Source: Gordonia liuliyuniae (GTDB lineage: Bacteria > Actinomycetota > Actinomycetes > Mycobacteriales > Mycobacteriaceae). Taken from it: a stretch of DNA of 64,000 bases. Below, in pieces: positions 1 through 7,923 of the stretch. Location of the stretch: the NCBI RefSeq assembly GCF_021739025.1, contig NZ_JAKKOT010000009.1, positions 56,794 to 120,793 on the forward strand, in the 5' to 3' direction. The notes beneath the pieces were generated by a model, which saw only the letters and a program-made list of their open reading frames with translations, was not told the DNA's origin and ran no database searches. The translations under genes were made by a program, and so were the position numbers. Position 1 is the stretch's first letter, and each line of letters starts with the position of its first letter.

Positions 1-1155
1 CCCCTCCCGCGTACCGATCGACTCGGCGCGGTAGTAGGCGATGTCGGCGAGCCGACGGTCGATCCGACTCTGCACCACCCGCAGTCGGCCCGTGTCCAGA
101 TGATCGGCGTCGGCCAAGTCGGTCTGCAGCTTCTCGAGTCGCTCCTCACGTCCGATCACCCGCTGCGCACGACGCTCGGTCCAGTGCACCAGCGGGATCA
201 CGAAGATCAACCGCAGCACGATCAAGAGCACGAAACCGACCGCGGCGGGCCACGCCGCATGCCAGACCGTCTCACCGCTCTCGTGGACGTCGAACACCAG
301 GTCCTTGAGTTCGAGCCCCATCAGCAGGAAGACGCTGCCCTCCAGCAGCAGTTCGACCATCCGCCAGTTCTGCACGTCGGACAGCCGGTGCGCCGCAGTC
401 AGATGCCGGACCGCGCCCCGCCCCGCGACCAGACCCGCCGCGACCGCGGCGACCAGCCCGGAGCCCTCGACGAGTTCCGTCGGGATGTACGCGACATACG
501 GGGTGAGGAACGAGACCGCTGTCGCGACAGCGGGATTGGCGATCCGTGCGCGGAACCGGACGAACACCCAGCCGACGGCGGAGCCGACGGCGACCGCAGC
601 CACCACCGTCCACACGAACGAGATCGCGACACCCCACACCGACACGCTCGCCGCCATCGCCGCGATCGCCGCACGCAACATCACCAGCGCGCTCGCATCG
701 TTGAACAGACTCTCGCCGCTGAGCACGGTGATCAGCCGGTTGGGAGCGCCGACCCGTTTGACGGTCGTCGTCGCGACCGCGTCGGTCGGACTGAGAATCG
801 CGCCGAGTGCGACACCGGTCGCATAGTCGGCGTCGGGGAGTATCCACATGAACACCGCGCCCAGCCCGAGCGCGCTGATGATGACGAGGACCACAGACAA
901 TCCGCTGATCGCACGGAAGTCACGTTTGAACTCCATCGAGGGCATCGCGACAGCCGCCGCGTAGAGCAACGGAGGCAGGACGCCCATCAGGACGATCTCC
1001 GGATTCAGCGCGATCCGCGGGACCCCGGGAAGGTAGCTGACCACGACACCGAACAGGACGAGCAGCAACGGAGCCGCGATACGCAGTCGCGGGGCGAGCA
1101 GATTGGCCGCAGCGATCGCGAGCACACACATGACGACAATCAGAACAACTTCCAC
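1..1155 (-). CDS. Na+/H+ antiporter, CPA1 (NhaP) family, partial
   Basis: Membrane antiporter that would exchange Na+ (or K+) for protons. The frame is open from a GTG at the right end and runs off the left edge of the window, so about 385 N-terminal residues are seen and the C-terminus is missing. The N-terminus begins directly in a hydrophobic segment (VEVVLIVVMCVLAI) and about ten hydrophobic segments follow. The family signature is clear: LSPTDAVATTTVKRVG followed by SGESLFNDASALV, which holds the acidic transport residues of CPA1 exchangers. The last visible part is a charged cytosolic region (VHWTERRAQRVIGREER). It is transcribed away from the AurF-like gene, sharing a 183-bp intergenic region with it. 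The ion preference cannot be told from sequence. Confidence 0.9.
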   Translation of the reverse strand, partial: MEVVLIVVMCVLAIAAANLLAPRLRIAAPLLLVLFGVVVSYLPGVPRIALNPEIVLMGVLPPLLYAAAVAMPSMEFKRDFRAISGLSVVLVIISALGLGAVFMWILPDADYATGVALGAILSPTDAVATTTVKRVGAPNRLITVLSGESLFNDASALVMLRAAIAAMAASVSVWGVAISFVWTVVAAVAVGSAVGWVFVRFRARIANPAVATAVSFLTPYVAYIPTELVEGSGLVAAVAAGLVAGRGAVRHLTAAHRLSDVQNWRMVELLLEGSVFLLMGLELKDLVFDVHESGETVWHAAWPAAVGFVLLIVLRLIFVIPLVHWTERRAQRVIGREERLEKLQTDLADADHLDTGRLRVVQSRIDRRLADIAYYRAESIGTREG

Positions 1156-1293
1156 GTCCTACATTGTCGGGCATCGACCCATCCGTGGCATCCCCCGGCC
1201 ACGTCGCGCCGTCAACTCATGCGCCACCACCCATCGTGTCATCGAGCATTGACAAGATCAATGATTGGTGTCACGGTTGAGTCATCAAGGTTC

Positions 1294-1317
1294 GTTCTGC
1301 TGACTCGTCAGCAGAAC
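1294..1317. promoter_or_regulatory. Perfect 10-bp inverted repeat upstream of the first AurF-like gene
   Basis: GTTCTGCTGA and TCAGCAGAAC are exact reverse complements separated by CTCG. The repeat ends 21 bp before the start codon and just ahead of the ribosome binding site (AGAGGGAG), so it could be an operator or a 5' leader hairpin. TGACA/TGTCA half-sites lie further upstream at about 1249-1274, the same motif that forms a palindrome before the second AurF-like gene. Function is inferred only from position. Confidence 0.45.
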
Positions 1318-1338
1318 ACCAGCAGAGGGAGATGTGAG

Positions 1339-2352
1339 ATGACTTCGACGCAACCGCGGCCGACCACCACGTATCAGCCGCCCGTGAAGCAGGACGCAGA
1401 GCTCGATTACGAGCAGGTTCTCGACGATCTGTCGTCTGCGTCAGTGCACCGGAACTTCGATCCGTACATCGACATCGCGTGGGACGCTCCGGAGATGGCG
1501 ATCGTTCCCGACGATCCTCGCTGGATCCTGTCGTACACAGTCGACCCGATCGGCCGTCACCCGTGGTACCAGTCGCTTCCCGAGTCCGAACAGATCCGCC
1601 TCGGCATGTGGCGCCAGGCCAACGTCGCCAAGGTCGGCCTGCAGTTCGAGTCCATTCTCATCCGCGGATTGCTTCAGTACTCGGACCGCCTCCCCAACGG
1701 CGACAAGCGGTTCCGTTACACCACGCATGAGGCGAAGGAAGAGTGCAACCACACGCTCATGTTCCAGGAACTGGTGAACCGGATCGGGATGAAGACGCCC
1801 GGCATGCGCCGCTGGCTGCGCCTGCTCTCGCCGATCGTTCCGCTGTTCTCGACGATCACTCCGACCGTCTTCTACTTCGGCGTGCTCGCAGGCGAAGAGC
1901 CCATCGACCACATCCAGAAGGACTTCCTGCGCGGCAAGGACGGCCTGCACCCGGCGATGTCGGCCGTGATGGAACTGCACGTGGCCGAGGAGGCTCGGCA
2001 CATCTCGTTCGCGCACAACCATCTGCGTGCGACGATCCCGAACAAGGGCCGTCTCACCAAGTTCGCCCTGTCGATCGCGATGCCGATCGTCATGCGCGTG
2101 CTGTGCAATGCGATCGTCATCCCGCCGACCGAGTTCCGTAAGGAGTTCAACGTGCCTCGCGAGGTGATGAAGGACATCTTCTGGGAGTCCGAGCAGTCGA
2201 AGGTCTTCTTGGCAGGCGTGTTCGGCGACGTCCGCATGCTCGCCGAACAGTGCGGTCTGATGAACCCGGCGTCCCGCCGAGTGTGGCGCGCCCTGGGCAT
2301 CGACGGCCGCAACTCGCGGTTCCGCAGCGAACCCGCCTATACCGCGAGCTGA
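1339..2352 (+). CDS. AurF-like diiron oxygenase (first copy)
   Basis: 337-residue protein of the p-aminobenzoate N-oxygenase (AurF/CmlI) fold, a four-helix-bundle non-heme diiron oxygenase. The expected iron ligands are visible: E104 in LQFESILIRG, E134 and H138 in EAKEECNHTL, E212 in MELH, and E217/E218 with H221 in HVAEEARHISFAH. The ATG is chosen because AGAGGGAG lies 8 bp upstream; the frame is open further left but that stretch is antisense to the antiporter. The FprB-like reductase starts 5 bp after the stop codon, so the two are almost certainly one operon, with the reductase as electron donor. The pair resembles M. tuberculosis Rv0885-fprB(Rv0886). The substrate is unknown; amine N-oxygenation is the family's known chemistry, not proven here. 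A paralogue lies at 24.4-25.3 kb. Confidence 0.85.
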   Translation: MTSTQPRPTTTYQPPVKQDAELDYEQVLDDLSSASVHRNFDPYIDIAWDAPEMAIVPDDPRWILSYTVDPIGRHPWYQSLPESEQIRLGMWRQANVAKVGLQFESILIRGLLQYSDRLPNGDKRFRYTTHEAKEECNHTLMFQELVNRIGMKTPGMRRWLRLLSPIVPLFSTITPTVFYFGVLAGEEPIDHIQKDFLRGKDGLHPAMSAVMELHVAEEARHISFAHNHLRATIPNKGRLTKFALSIAMPIVMRVLCNAIVIPPTEFRKEFNVPREVMKDIFWESEQSKVFLAGVFGDVRMLAEQCGLMNPASRRVWRALGIDGRNSRFRSEPAYTAS

Positions 2353-2357
2353 CGCCG

Positions 2358-3830
2358 GTGCCCCACGTCGTCACGCAGGCCTGTTGCGGCGACGCTTCGT
2401 GCGTCTACGCATGCCCTGTCAACTGCATACATCCCACCCCCGACGAGCCTGATTTCGGCATCGCGGAAATGCTCTACATCGACCCGGCGACATGTGTCGA
2501 CTGCGGCGCGTGCGTCTCGGCGTGCCCGGTCGGCGCCATCGTCCCCGGCCACCGCCTGCCGGAGGAGGCGCAGCGGTTCGTCGACGTCAACGCCGAGCAC
2601 TACGGCCACACGCAGGACGACCTCGTCCGCTTCCCGGTCCCGCGCGACAAGCGCCTACCGCTCGCACCGATCTCCAAACCGCGGGCGGTCCGCGGCGGCC
2701 CAGACGTCCTCGAAGTCGCGATCGTCGGTTCGGGACCGTCCGCGATGTATGCGGCCGACGAGCTCCTCAAACAGCCGCGCGTGCGCGTCACCGTCTACGA
2801 GCGGCTCGACCTACCGTTCGGTCTGTCGCGCTTCGGTGTCGCCCCCGACCACACGTCGACCCGCACCGTGATGAATCTGTTCGACGACATCGCCCGCCAT
2901 CCGAACATCACCATCGCACTCAACACCGAGATCGGCCGCGACGTGTCGCTCGACGAGCTACGCGCACGCCACCACGCGGTGTTGTGGGCCGGCGGCGCGC
3001 CGACCGACAAGACACTGCAGATTCCCGGCGTCGAACTGTCCGGCGTCCAGAGCGCGACGTCGTTGGTCGGCTGGTACAACGGGCACCCCGACTTCGTCGA
3101 CGCCGGACCCGACCTGTCTGCCGAGCGGGTCGTGGTGATCGGCAACGGCAACGTCGCCCTCGACGTCGCACGCATTCTCACCGGTGACGTCGACGAGCTC
3201 GCGAAGACCGACATCTCGCGTGACGCGCTCGCCGCACTGCGCTCGTCGGCCGTTCGCGAAGTCGTCGTCGCGGGTCGTCGCGGCCCCGAGCACGCCGCGT
3301 TCACGTTGCCCGAACTGATCGGCATCGCCGACGGGCACGCTCGCGTGTGGGTCGACCCCGCAGACCTCGAAGGGGTATTGGCCGACGGTGTCGGCGATCC
3401 GACGTCGGCCGCGAAGCTCTCTCTCCTGCAGGAGATCTCGCAGCGCCCCAAGCCCGCCGAACCCTTCATCCGACTGATGTTCGGTAAGACTCCGGTCGCC
3501 GTCGTCGGCCAGGAGAAGGCGACCGGCGTGCGCTTCGTCCGGACCGGGAGCGATCTCGAGGAGACACTCGACACCGGTCTGGTGCTGACCTCGATCGGCT
3601 ACCGCGGCGTCCCCGTCGCCGGACTCCCGTTCGACGAGAACACGGGCACCATCGCGAACGTCGCCGGACGAGTCACGGACGGCGGCACCCCGGTGCCCGG
3701 GATGTACGTGACCGGCTGGATCAAACGTGGACCGTCCGGTTTCATCGGCACCAACAAGACCGATTCCGGGGAGACCGTCGCACATCTTCTCGAAGACGCT
3801 GAGGCAGGTGCCCTCTCCAGCGTCGGCTGA
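2358..3830 (+). CDS. FprB-like ferredoxin/ferredoxin-NADP reductase fusion (first copy)
   Basis: 490-residue electron-transfer protein. An N-terminal seven-iron ferredoxin domain carries two Cys clusters (CCGDASCVYACPVNC and CVDCGACVSACPVGAI), suggesting one 3Fe-4S or 4Fe-4S plus one 4Fe-4S centre. A linker is followed by a glutathione-reductase-like flavoprotein with an FAD motif VAIVGSGPSAMYAADEL and an NADP-binding motif VVVIGNGNVALDVARIL. The layout matches mycobacterial FprB, which passes electrons from NADPH. Start GTG (VPHVVTQACC) aligns with the usual MPHV/MAHVIT N-terminus and lies 5 bp after the AurF-like stop, so translation is probably coupled. It is the likely reductant of that oxygenase. 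A paralogue of 526 residues lies at 22.8-24.4 kb. Confidence 0.88.
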   Translation: MPHVVTQACCGDASCVYACPVNCIHPTPDEPDFGIAEMLYIDPATCVDCGACVSACPVGAIVPGHRLPEEAQRFVDVNAEHYGHTQDDLVRFPVPRDKRLPLAPISKPRAVRGGPDVLEVAIVGSGPSAMYAADELLKQPRVRVTVYERLDLPFGLSRFGVAPDHTSTRTVMNLFDDIARHPNITIALNTEIGRDVSLDELRARHHAVLWAGGAPTDKTLQIPGVELSGVQSATSLVGWYNGHPDFVDAGPDLSAERVVVIGNGNVALDVARILTGDVDELAKTDISRDALAALRSSAVREVVVAGRRGPEHAAFTLPELIGIADGHARVWVDPADLEGVLADGVGDPTSAAKLSLLQEISQRPKPAEPFIRLMFGKTPVAVVGQEKATGVRFVRTGSDLEETLDTGLVLTSIGYRGVPVAGLPFDENTGTIANVAGRVTDGGTPVPGMYVTGWIKRGPSGFIGTNKTDSGETVAHLLEDAEAGALSSVG

Positions 3831-3962
3831 CAGCTGCCGCAGGCTGGATTCGCTCGCCGCAGCGTCGCTGTGGAATTCCGCAGAACCGTGCACGGTCCCC
3901 GCACGTCTAAGGAGTAGAGGCCCGGTCGTCGTACCGGGTGCACTGCGGCGGACGGGGACATC

Positions 3963-4256
3963 ATGGCGGGTTTCGGGATCACACCGGCTCAGATTGCACA
4001 GATCGCGGCGGACTGGCGCGAGCTGGGGAGCGTGATCGTCGAGACCCGGCTCGACGATCCGCCTGCGAGTTCCACCTCGCACACGGTCGCCGCCGCGGCG
4101 ATCGCCACCGTCAAGGCCAAGACCGTGTCGGCGGCCGACGGGCTCCGGCTGGTGGCACTGGCCGACGCACTCGCCAGATTCAACGCGCTCTCCCAGGAGT
4201 CGGATGCGGCGTCCGCCGATGCGATCGGCGACGCGACCCGCGAGAGCGTCCGATGA
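3963..4256 (+). CDS. Small EspC/WXG100-like helical protein
   Basis: 97-residue acidic Ala-rich protein predicted to be mostly helical, without signal peptide or membrane segment. An N-terminal hydrophobic-amphipathic stretch (GITPAQIAQIAADW) is followed by a polar middle and a second helix ending in RESVR. Size, helix-turn-helix layout and position resemble the small partners (EspC/DUF2580-type or WXG100-like) of type VII secretion substrates. Its stop codon overlaps the start of the DUF1023 hydrolase by 4 bp (ATGA), indicating translational coupling and probably a protein pair. No ESX secretion machinery is visible in the window. Family placement is by pattern, not by a profile match. Confidence 0.6.
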   Translation: MAGFGITPAQIAQIAADWRELGSVIVETRLDDPPASSTSHTVAAAAIATVKAKTVSAADGLRLVALADALARFNALSQESDAASADAIGDATRESVR

Positions 4257-5914
4257 CCAGCATCGACGACGTCCTCGCCTGGGACCTCAGCGGATTGCCC
4301 ACCGCAGCCGCGCAACTGGCGACTCTCACCGATCGCCTCTGGGACGCGAGTCGGGAGGCGGTCGTCGCCGCCGGCTCGGACGAGGCATGGCACGGGGCGA
4401 CCCACGATGCGGCGACCCAGCGCGTCGGAGTGGTCGCGGTGTCGATGCGACGATCGGCCCAGGCGACCTCGACCGCAACCGATTTCGTCCGCGGCAGCAC
4501 GGCGATCCTGGAGAACGCGCAGTCGACGCTGCGTGCTCGGGTGCTCTCCGCGCGCAACGCCGGGTTCACCGTCGCACCGGACGGCTCCGTGACCCACGCC
4601 GATCCCGAGCGCCGCGCCGACTCCCTCTACCTGACCGAGGCCGTCCAACAACTACTGGCGACGGCGGGCGAATTCGACCGGGTGTTCGCGAGCGAGATCT
4701 ACCGGTCCGCTCTGCAAATCGACGGCTCCGGAGACGCAGTCGGCCTGCCCGACGGCTCCACTGGAGCCCCGGAGAAGGCTGCGCAGGCCCTGCCCGCACT
4801 CTCCCCGGAGCGTCGTCGAACGTACTGGGAGTCGCTGTCGCGCGCGGAGAAAGACAAACTTCTTCGGTCCGCGCCGGAGGTCGTCGGCAACCTCGACGGC
4901 GTCCCGTTCGACGACAGGATCACCGCGAACAGGGTCACGATGCTCGACCGGCTCGACGACGCACGCGAGTCAGGAGCCGACGACGCCGCGCGACTGCGGT
5001 CGATGCTCGCCGACGGCCGCACTTTCCTCGCCTACGACCCGGACACCGGAGAGTTCATCGAGCTCGTCGGCGAGATCGCTCCCGACGCTCGCGGCACAGC
5101 GGTCTTCGTCCCGGGCACCGGCACCGCGGGCGACGACGTCGACGACCTGCGCCGGCGGGCGCTCGCACTCAACGAGCAGACCGGTGCGCCGATCATCGTC
5201 TGGGCAAACGGCACGTTCCCACAGACCATCGTCTCCGATCCCCGCCACGCTCCGCTGAAGTCGATGGCCGTCGACCCGCGTCTGGCAGCCGAGAACGCAC
5301 CGCGACTCAAGTCGTTCACCGAGGCCCTCGATGCGGAACTCGCGACTGCCGCACCAGGCGTTGAGACGACCGTCATCGGGCACTCGTACGGCGGCACCGT
5401 CGTAGGCACCGCCGAGCAGCTCGGCATGCGGGCCGACCGCGTCGTCTATGCGTCGGCAGCGGGGACAGGAGCACTGCCCGGTGTCGGATGGCACAACCCC
5501 GACTCGGACGTCGCCCGATACTCCATCACACCGCCCGGCGACCTGATCCATTACGCGCAGGACGGCGGTGGACTGCTCCACGGCGGCGACCCGGACGACG
5601 CCGACGGCGTGGTGAGGCTCGACAGCGGCTACCTCTCCCCCGACGATCACGGGCACCGCGCCCTCCTGGAGGGGCCGAGCTCGCATTCGGCGTATCTGGA
5701 CGACCCGGGCTCGGACGCGTTCGGCGCCATCGTCGACGTCATCGTCGGCGACGAGCCTGCGCGGTACGTCGACCGTCGTCCCGACATGCACCAGGTCGAC
5801 GACCTCACCGAGGACGTCGTGAACAGTGCGTCGGCCATCGGCCGGCTCAGCGGTCACTTGCTCCTCGACACGGTCACCGGTCCGGCGCGTGGACTGCTCG
5901 GCCTGTTCGATTGA
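4253..5914 (+). CDS. DUF1023 alpha/beta-hydrolase with WXG-like N-terminal domain
   Basis: 553-residue protein. Residues about 1-150 are helical and resemble a WXG100/ESX substrate domain, with an AWHG motif near residue 44 in DEAWHGATHDAA. A middle linker leads to a C-terminal alpha/beta-hydrolase of the DUF1023 type: a strand AVFVPGTGTAGDD and the nucleophile elbow IGHSYGGTVVG (catalytic Ser). The family is common in Mycobacteriales; its substrate is usually unassigned, lipase/esterase or peptidase-like activity being guessed. No Sec signal is present, which fits either a cytosolic enzyme or a type VII substrate escorted by the 97-residue upstream protein. The start overlaps the preceding stop (ATGA). 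Confidence 0.8.
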   Translation: MTSIDDVLAWDLSGLPTAAAQLATLTDRLWDASREAVVAAGSDEAWHGATHDAATQRVGVVAVSMRRSAQATSTATDFVRGSTAILENAQSTLRARVLSARNAGFTVAPDGSVTHADPERRADSLYLTEAVQQLLATAGEFDRVFASEIYRSALQIDGSGDAVGLPDGSTGAPEKAAQALPALSPERRRTYWESLSRAEKDKLLRSAPEVVGNLDGVPFDDRITANRVTMLDRLDDARESGADDAARLRSMLADGRTFLAYDPDTGEFIELVGEIAPDARGTAVFVPGTGTAGDDVDDLRRRALALNEQTGAPIIVWANGTFPQTIVSDPRHAPLKSMAVDPRLAAENAPRLKSFTEALDAELATAAPGVETTVIGHSYGGTVVGTAEQLGMRADRVVYASAAGTGALPGVGWHNPDSDVARYSITPPGDLIHYAQDGGGLLHGGDPDDADGVVRLDSGYLSPDDHGHRALLEGPSSHSAYLDDPGSDAFGAIVDVIVGDEPARYVDRRPDMHQVDDLTEDVVNSASAIGRLSGHLLLDTVTGPARGLLGLFD

Positions 5915-5956
5915 TCCGACCGTCGGATGCGCGAATTGTCGGAGGTCGACGGCACA

Positions 5957-6784
5957 ATGGGTGCCATGTCGTACTTCTCCGACCGCGGGCCGGCCGTCGC
6001 CGCCCTGACGGCGATCATGGTGGGCGGCCTCGCCCTCACCGGCTGTTCACTGCCCGACGCCGATCAGACCGATGTCGCGTGGTCGTCTGCCGTGTCCGAC
6101 GGCGCCGTCGAGCAGACGCCTGCATCGATCTCGCCGCCGTCGTCGCCGCTCCCGTCGTCGCCGCTCCCGTCGACGAGCACCGCGTCGTCGGCCTCCTCCG
6201 ACGCACCTGCAGGGTCCGCCGACGCACTCACCGCGCTCGACACGATCGCGGTGAAGGGTCGCGCACCGAAGACCGGATACGACCGTGCGCTGTTCGGGCA
6301 GGCGTGGGCCGACGACGTCTCTGTCGAGGGCGGCCACAACGGGTGCGACACCCGCAACGACATCCTGCGACGAGACCTCACCGAGCTCACCACCAAACCT
6401 CGGACGCACGACTGCGTCATTCTGACCGGCGTGCTCGACGACCCGTACACCGGCACGACCATCGCATTCCAACGCGGCCAGAAGACGTCGACCGCCGTCC
6501 AGATCGACCACGTCGTCGCACTGTCGGACGCATGGCAGAAGGGCGCACAGCAGCTGACCACTGCCGAACGGCAGTCTTTCGCGAACGATCCCCTCAACCT
6601 GCAGGCAGTCGACGGCCCGACGAACATGCGTAAGCGCGACGGCGACGCCGCGACGTGGCTACCACCGAACAAGGCGTACCGCTGTACCTACGTCTCGCGG
6701 CAGATCGAGGTGAAGGCTCGCTACCAACTCTGGGTGACCAAGGCCGAGGCGGAAGCGATGCGTCGGATTCTCCACTCCTGCTGA
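5957..6784 (+). CDS. HNH-endonuclease family (DUF1524-like) lipoprotein
   Basis: 275-residue putative exported nuclease. The N-terminus is a lipoprotein signal: a hydrophobic run followed by the lipobox LTGC near residue 30, then a long Ser/Pro-rich linker. The C-terminal 180 residues are an HNH/DUF1524-type domain with QIDHVVALSDAW (metal-binding His and Asp), NDPLNLQAV and NMRKRDGDAATWLP. Similar secreted HNH proteins are common in Actinobacteria, where DNA scavenging is assumed. The ATG at 5957 is chosen because GGAGG lies 11 bp upstream; another ATG lies 9 bp further on. Surface nuclease activity is inference. Confidence 0.82.
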   Translation: MGAMSYFSDRGPAVAALTAIMVGGLALTGCSLPDADQTDVAWSSAVSDGAVEQTPASISPPSSPLPSSPLPSTSTASSASSDAPAGSADALTALDTIAVKGRAPKTGYDRALFGQAWADDVSVEGGHNGCDTRNDILRRDLTELTTKPRTHDCVILTGVLDDPYTGTTIAFQRGQKTSTAVQIDHVVALSDAWQKGAQQLTTAERQSFANDPLNLQAVDGPTNMRKRDGDAATWLPPNKAYRCTYVSRQIEVKARYQLWVTKAEAEAMRRILHSC

Positions 6785-7075
6785 ATCTCCCCTCGCTAAA
6801 TCTCAACGACTGGTCGAGATCTCGCCCTCGCGAACATGGTTGCGGGTAGATGACTGCAGGTGAACACGAAATTTCGAGCGAACGCCGAGCTATCTCACAG
6901 CACATTCGGTGGTGCGCATACGACGAGGTCACCGACCGTCGATCTCGCCCTCGTGATGGGTACCACTCGTTTACGAACTATGTGAGGTACACCCAGACAG
7001 TCGGAAGTTAGGCAGACCTTATGTAACGATCTTCGTGCATCAACCGATGCGACTCATCCCAACGAAAGGCCAACC
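6785..7075. other. Non-coding stretch upstream of the PorH-like peptide
   Basis: 291 bp with no credible gene on either strand. A 13-bp word GATCTCGCCCTCG occurs twice (6818-6830 and 6941-6953). The last 70 bp before the peptide gene are the likely promoter and leader region, but no clear -35/-10 pair can be named. The length is generous for a 31-codon gene, leaving room for regulation. Confidence 0.4.
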
Positions 7076-7171
7076 GTGGACTTCCCGGCCCTCACTCAGT
7101 TCTTCAACGACTTCACCGTCTTCGGTGGCGACTTCCTGTCGATCGCACTGACCTTCGGCTTCGGCGCATAA
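7076..7171 (+). CDS. 31-residue hydrophobic-acidic peptide, PorH-like pattern
   Basis: GTG-started frame giving VDFPALTQFFNDFTVFGGD followed by a short hydrophobic tail ending in GFGA. A Shine-Dalgarno-like GAAAGG lies 6 bp upstream. There is no signal peptide. From memory, the N-terminus of Corynebacterium glutamicum PorH shares the spacing M-D-x3-L-x6-(Y/F)-x2-F-G-G; PorH and PorA are tiny O-mycoloylated channel peptides of the mycomembrane that also lack signal peptides. Here the peptide is shorter than PorH (57 residues). A strong hairpin follows within 25 bp. That the frame is translated is supported by the start context, the compact gene-terminator layout and the non-random composition, but homology is unproven. 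Confidence 0.5.
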   Translation: MDFPALTQFFNDFTVFGGDFLSIALTFGFGA

Positions 7172-7195
7172 GGGTCCCGCGTACAAAGTGGCACA

Positions 7196-7234
7196 GTGAT
7201 GCCCGGGTCGCAGCGGACGCGACCCGGGCATCAC
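7196..7234. terminator. Perfect 16-bp stem hairpin after the small peptide gene
   Basis: GTGATGCCCGGGTCGC (7196-7211) pairs exactly with GCGACCCGGGCATCAC (7219-7234) around a 7-nt loop. No long T run follows, as is usual for high-GC actinobacterial terminators. It separates the peptide gene from tRNA-Ala and implies that the peptide mRNA is a short independent transcript. Confidence 0.8.
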
Positions 7235-7286
7235 CGCTACTCTACGTCGCTGTTATAGTGGACAACGGTTCACTTCGGTGACACCC

Positions 7287-7359
7287 GGGGCTATGGCGCA
7301 GTTGGTAGCGCGACTCGTTCGCATCGAGTAGGTCGGGAGTTCGATTCTCCCTAGCTCCA
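7287..7359 (+). tRNA. tRNA-Ala (anticodon CGC)
   Basis: 73-nt cloverleaf. The acceptor arms GGGGCTA and TAGCTCC pair with a G3:U70 wobble, the alanine identity element. The anticodon stem ACTCG/CGAGT closes the loop TTCGCAT, giving CGC, which reads GCG. The T arm is GGGAGTTCGATTCTCCC and the discriminator is A. CCA is not encoded. No integrase or duplicated tRNA end is nearby, so it is not an obvious attachment site. Confidence 0.95.
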
Positions 7360-7449
7360 CATACGAAGGCCAGGTCAGCGGAGCATCCCCTTGACCTGGC
7401 CTCATTTCATTTCACGGCGCGCACGCAGCGGAGGAGTCGACGATCGGAC

Positions 7450-7710
7450 ATGAACTCCTCCGCGACGCCGCCCCAGGGTGACGAAGAGAAGCCTTCCGAC
7501 GCCCGGCTGTCCGACGAGGACCGGGCGATCATCGACCTCTCGAAGCGGCATTACCGCACCGCCGACGCCCACGCCGCAGCGGTCCGCACCGAGCTCGGGC
7601 TGTCCGTGACCGACTACTTCAGGAAGCTCAACCGACTCGCCGACGATCCCGCCGCGCTCGCCTACTCACCCATCGTCGTCAAACGACTGCGCCGGAACAA
7701 GCTGCGCTGA
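7450..7710 (+). CDS. DUF3263-like small protein
   Basis: 86-residue soluble protein with LSDEDRAIIDLSKRHYRT, a predicted helix-turn-helix-like region (VRTELGLSVTDYFRKLNRL) and a basic C-terminus (VVKRLRRNKLR). This matches the short DUF3263 proteins of Actinobacteria, thought to bind DNA although no function is established. It lies 90 bp downstream of tRNA-Ala on the same strand. The ATG start gives the usual N-terminal polar extension of about 20 residues; no strong ribosome site decides it. Confidence 0.8.
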   Translation: MNSSATPPQGDEEKPSDARLSDEDRAIIDLSKRHYRTADAHAAAVRTELGLSVTDYFRKLNRLADDPAALAYSPIVVKRLRRNKLR

Positions 7711-7754
7711 TTCACGTTTCGGAACGGTCCGCCCTTCGACCGGTACGCAAACCT

Positions 7755-7808
7755 ACACCGCTCAGGCGATACGACCGGCGATAGGTCGATGCACGCACTG
7801 AGCGGTGT
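7755..7808. repeat. 11-bp inverted repeat between convergent genes
   Basis: ACACCGCTCAG (7755-7765) and CTGAGCGGTGT (7798-7808) are exact reverse complements separated by 32 nt. They lie in the 213-bp gap between the DUF3263 gene and the oppositely oriented 238-residue gene. A shared structural terminator is the simplest reading. Nothing else was recognised in the gap. Confidence 0.4.
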
Positions 7809-7923
7809 CACCGTAAGCATTGACGGGCAGTTGCGGCCCCGTCCCGCGCAGATCGAGCGACGACGGCAGCATCAACCGCGCGGCCGACTGACGACTTGAC
7901 GGACTGCCTGGCGCCGAATATGT

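Noticed and set aside
100..1338. Long plus-strand open frame preceding the AurF-like gene
   Set aside because: It is antisense to the conserved antiporter, rich in Arg/His/Pro and without domains; the true start is the ATG with AGAGGGAG upstream.
7009..7022. TTAGGCAGACCTTA before the PorH-like peptide as an iron box
   Set aside because: Half-sites resemble DtxR/IdeR ends but the spacing (4 nt) does not fit the 19-bp operator.
7287..7359. tRNA-Ala as an integration site
   Set aside because: No integrase, no duplicated tRNA 3' end and only core-type genes follow.
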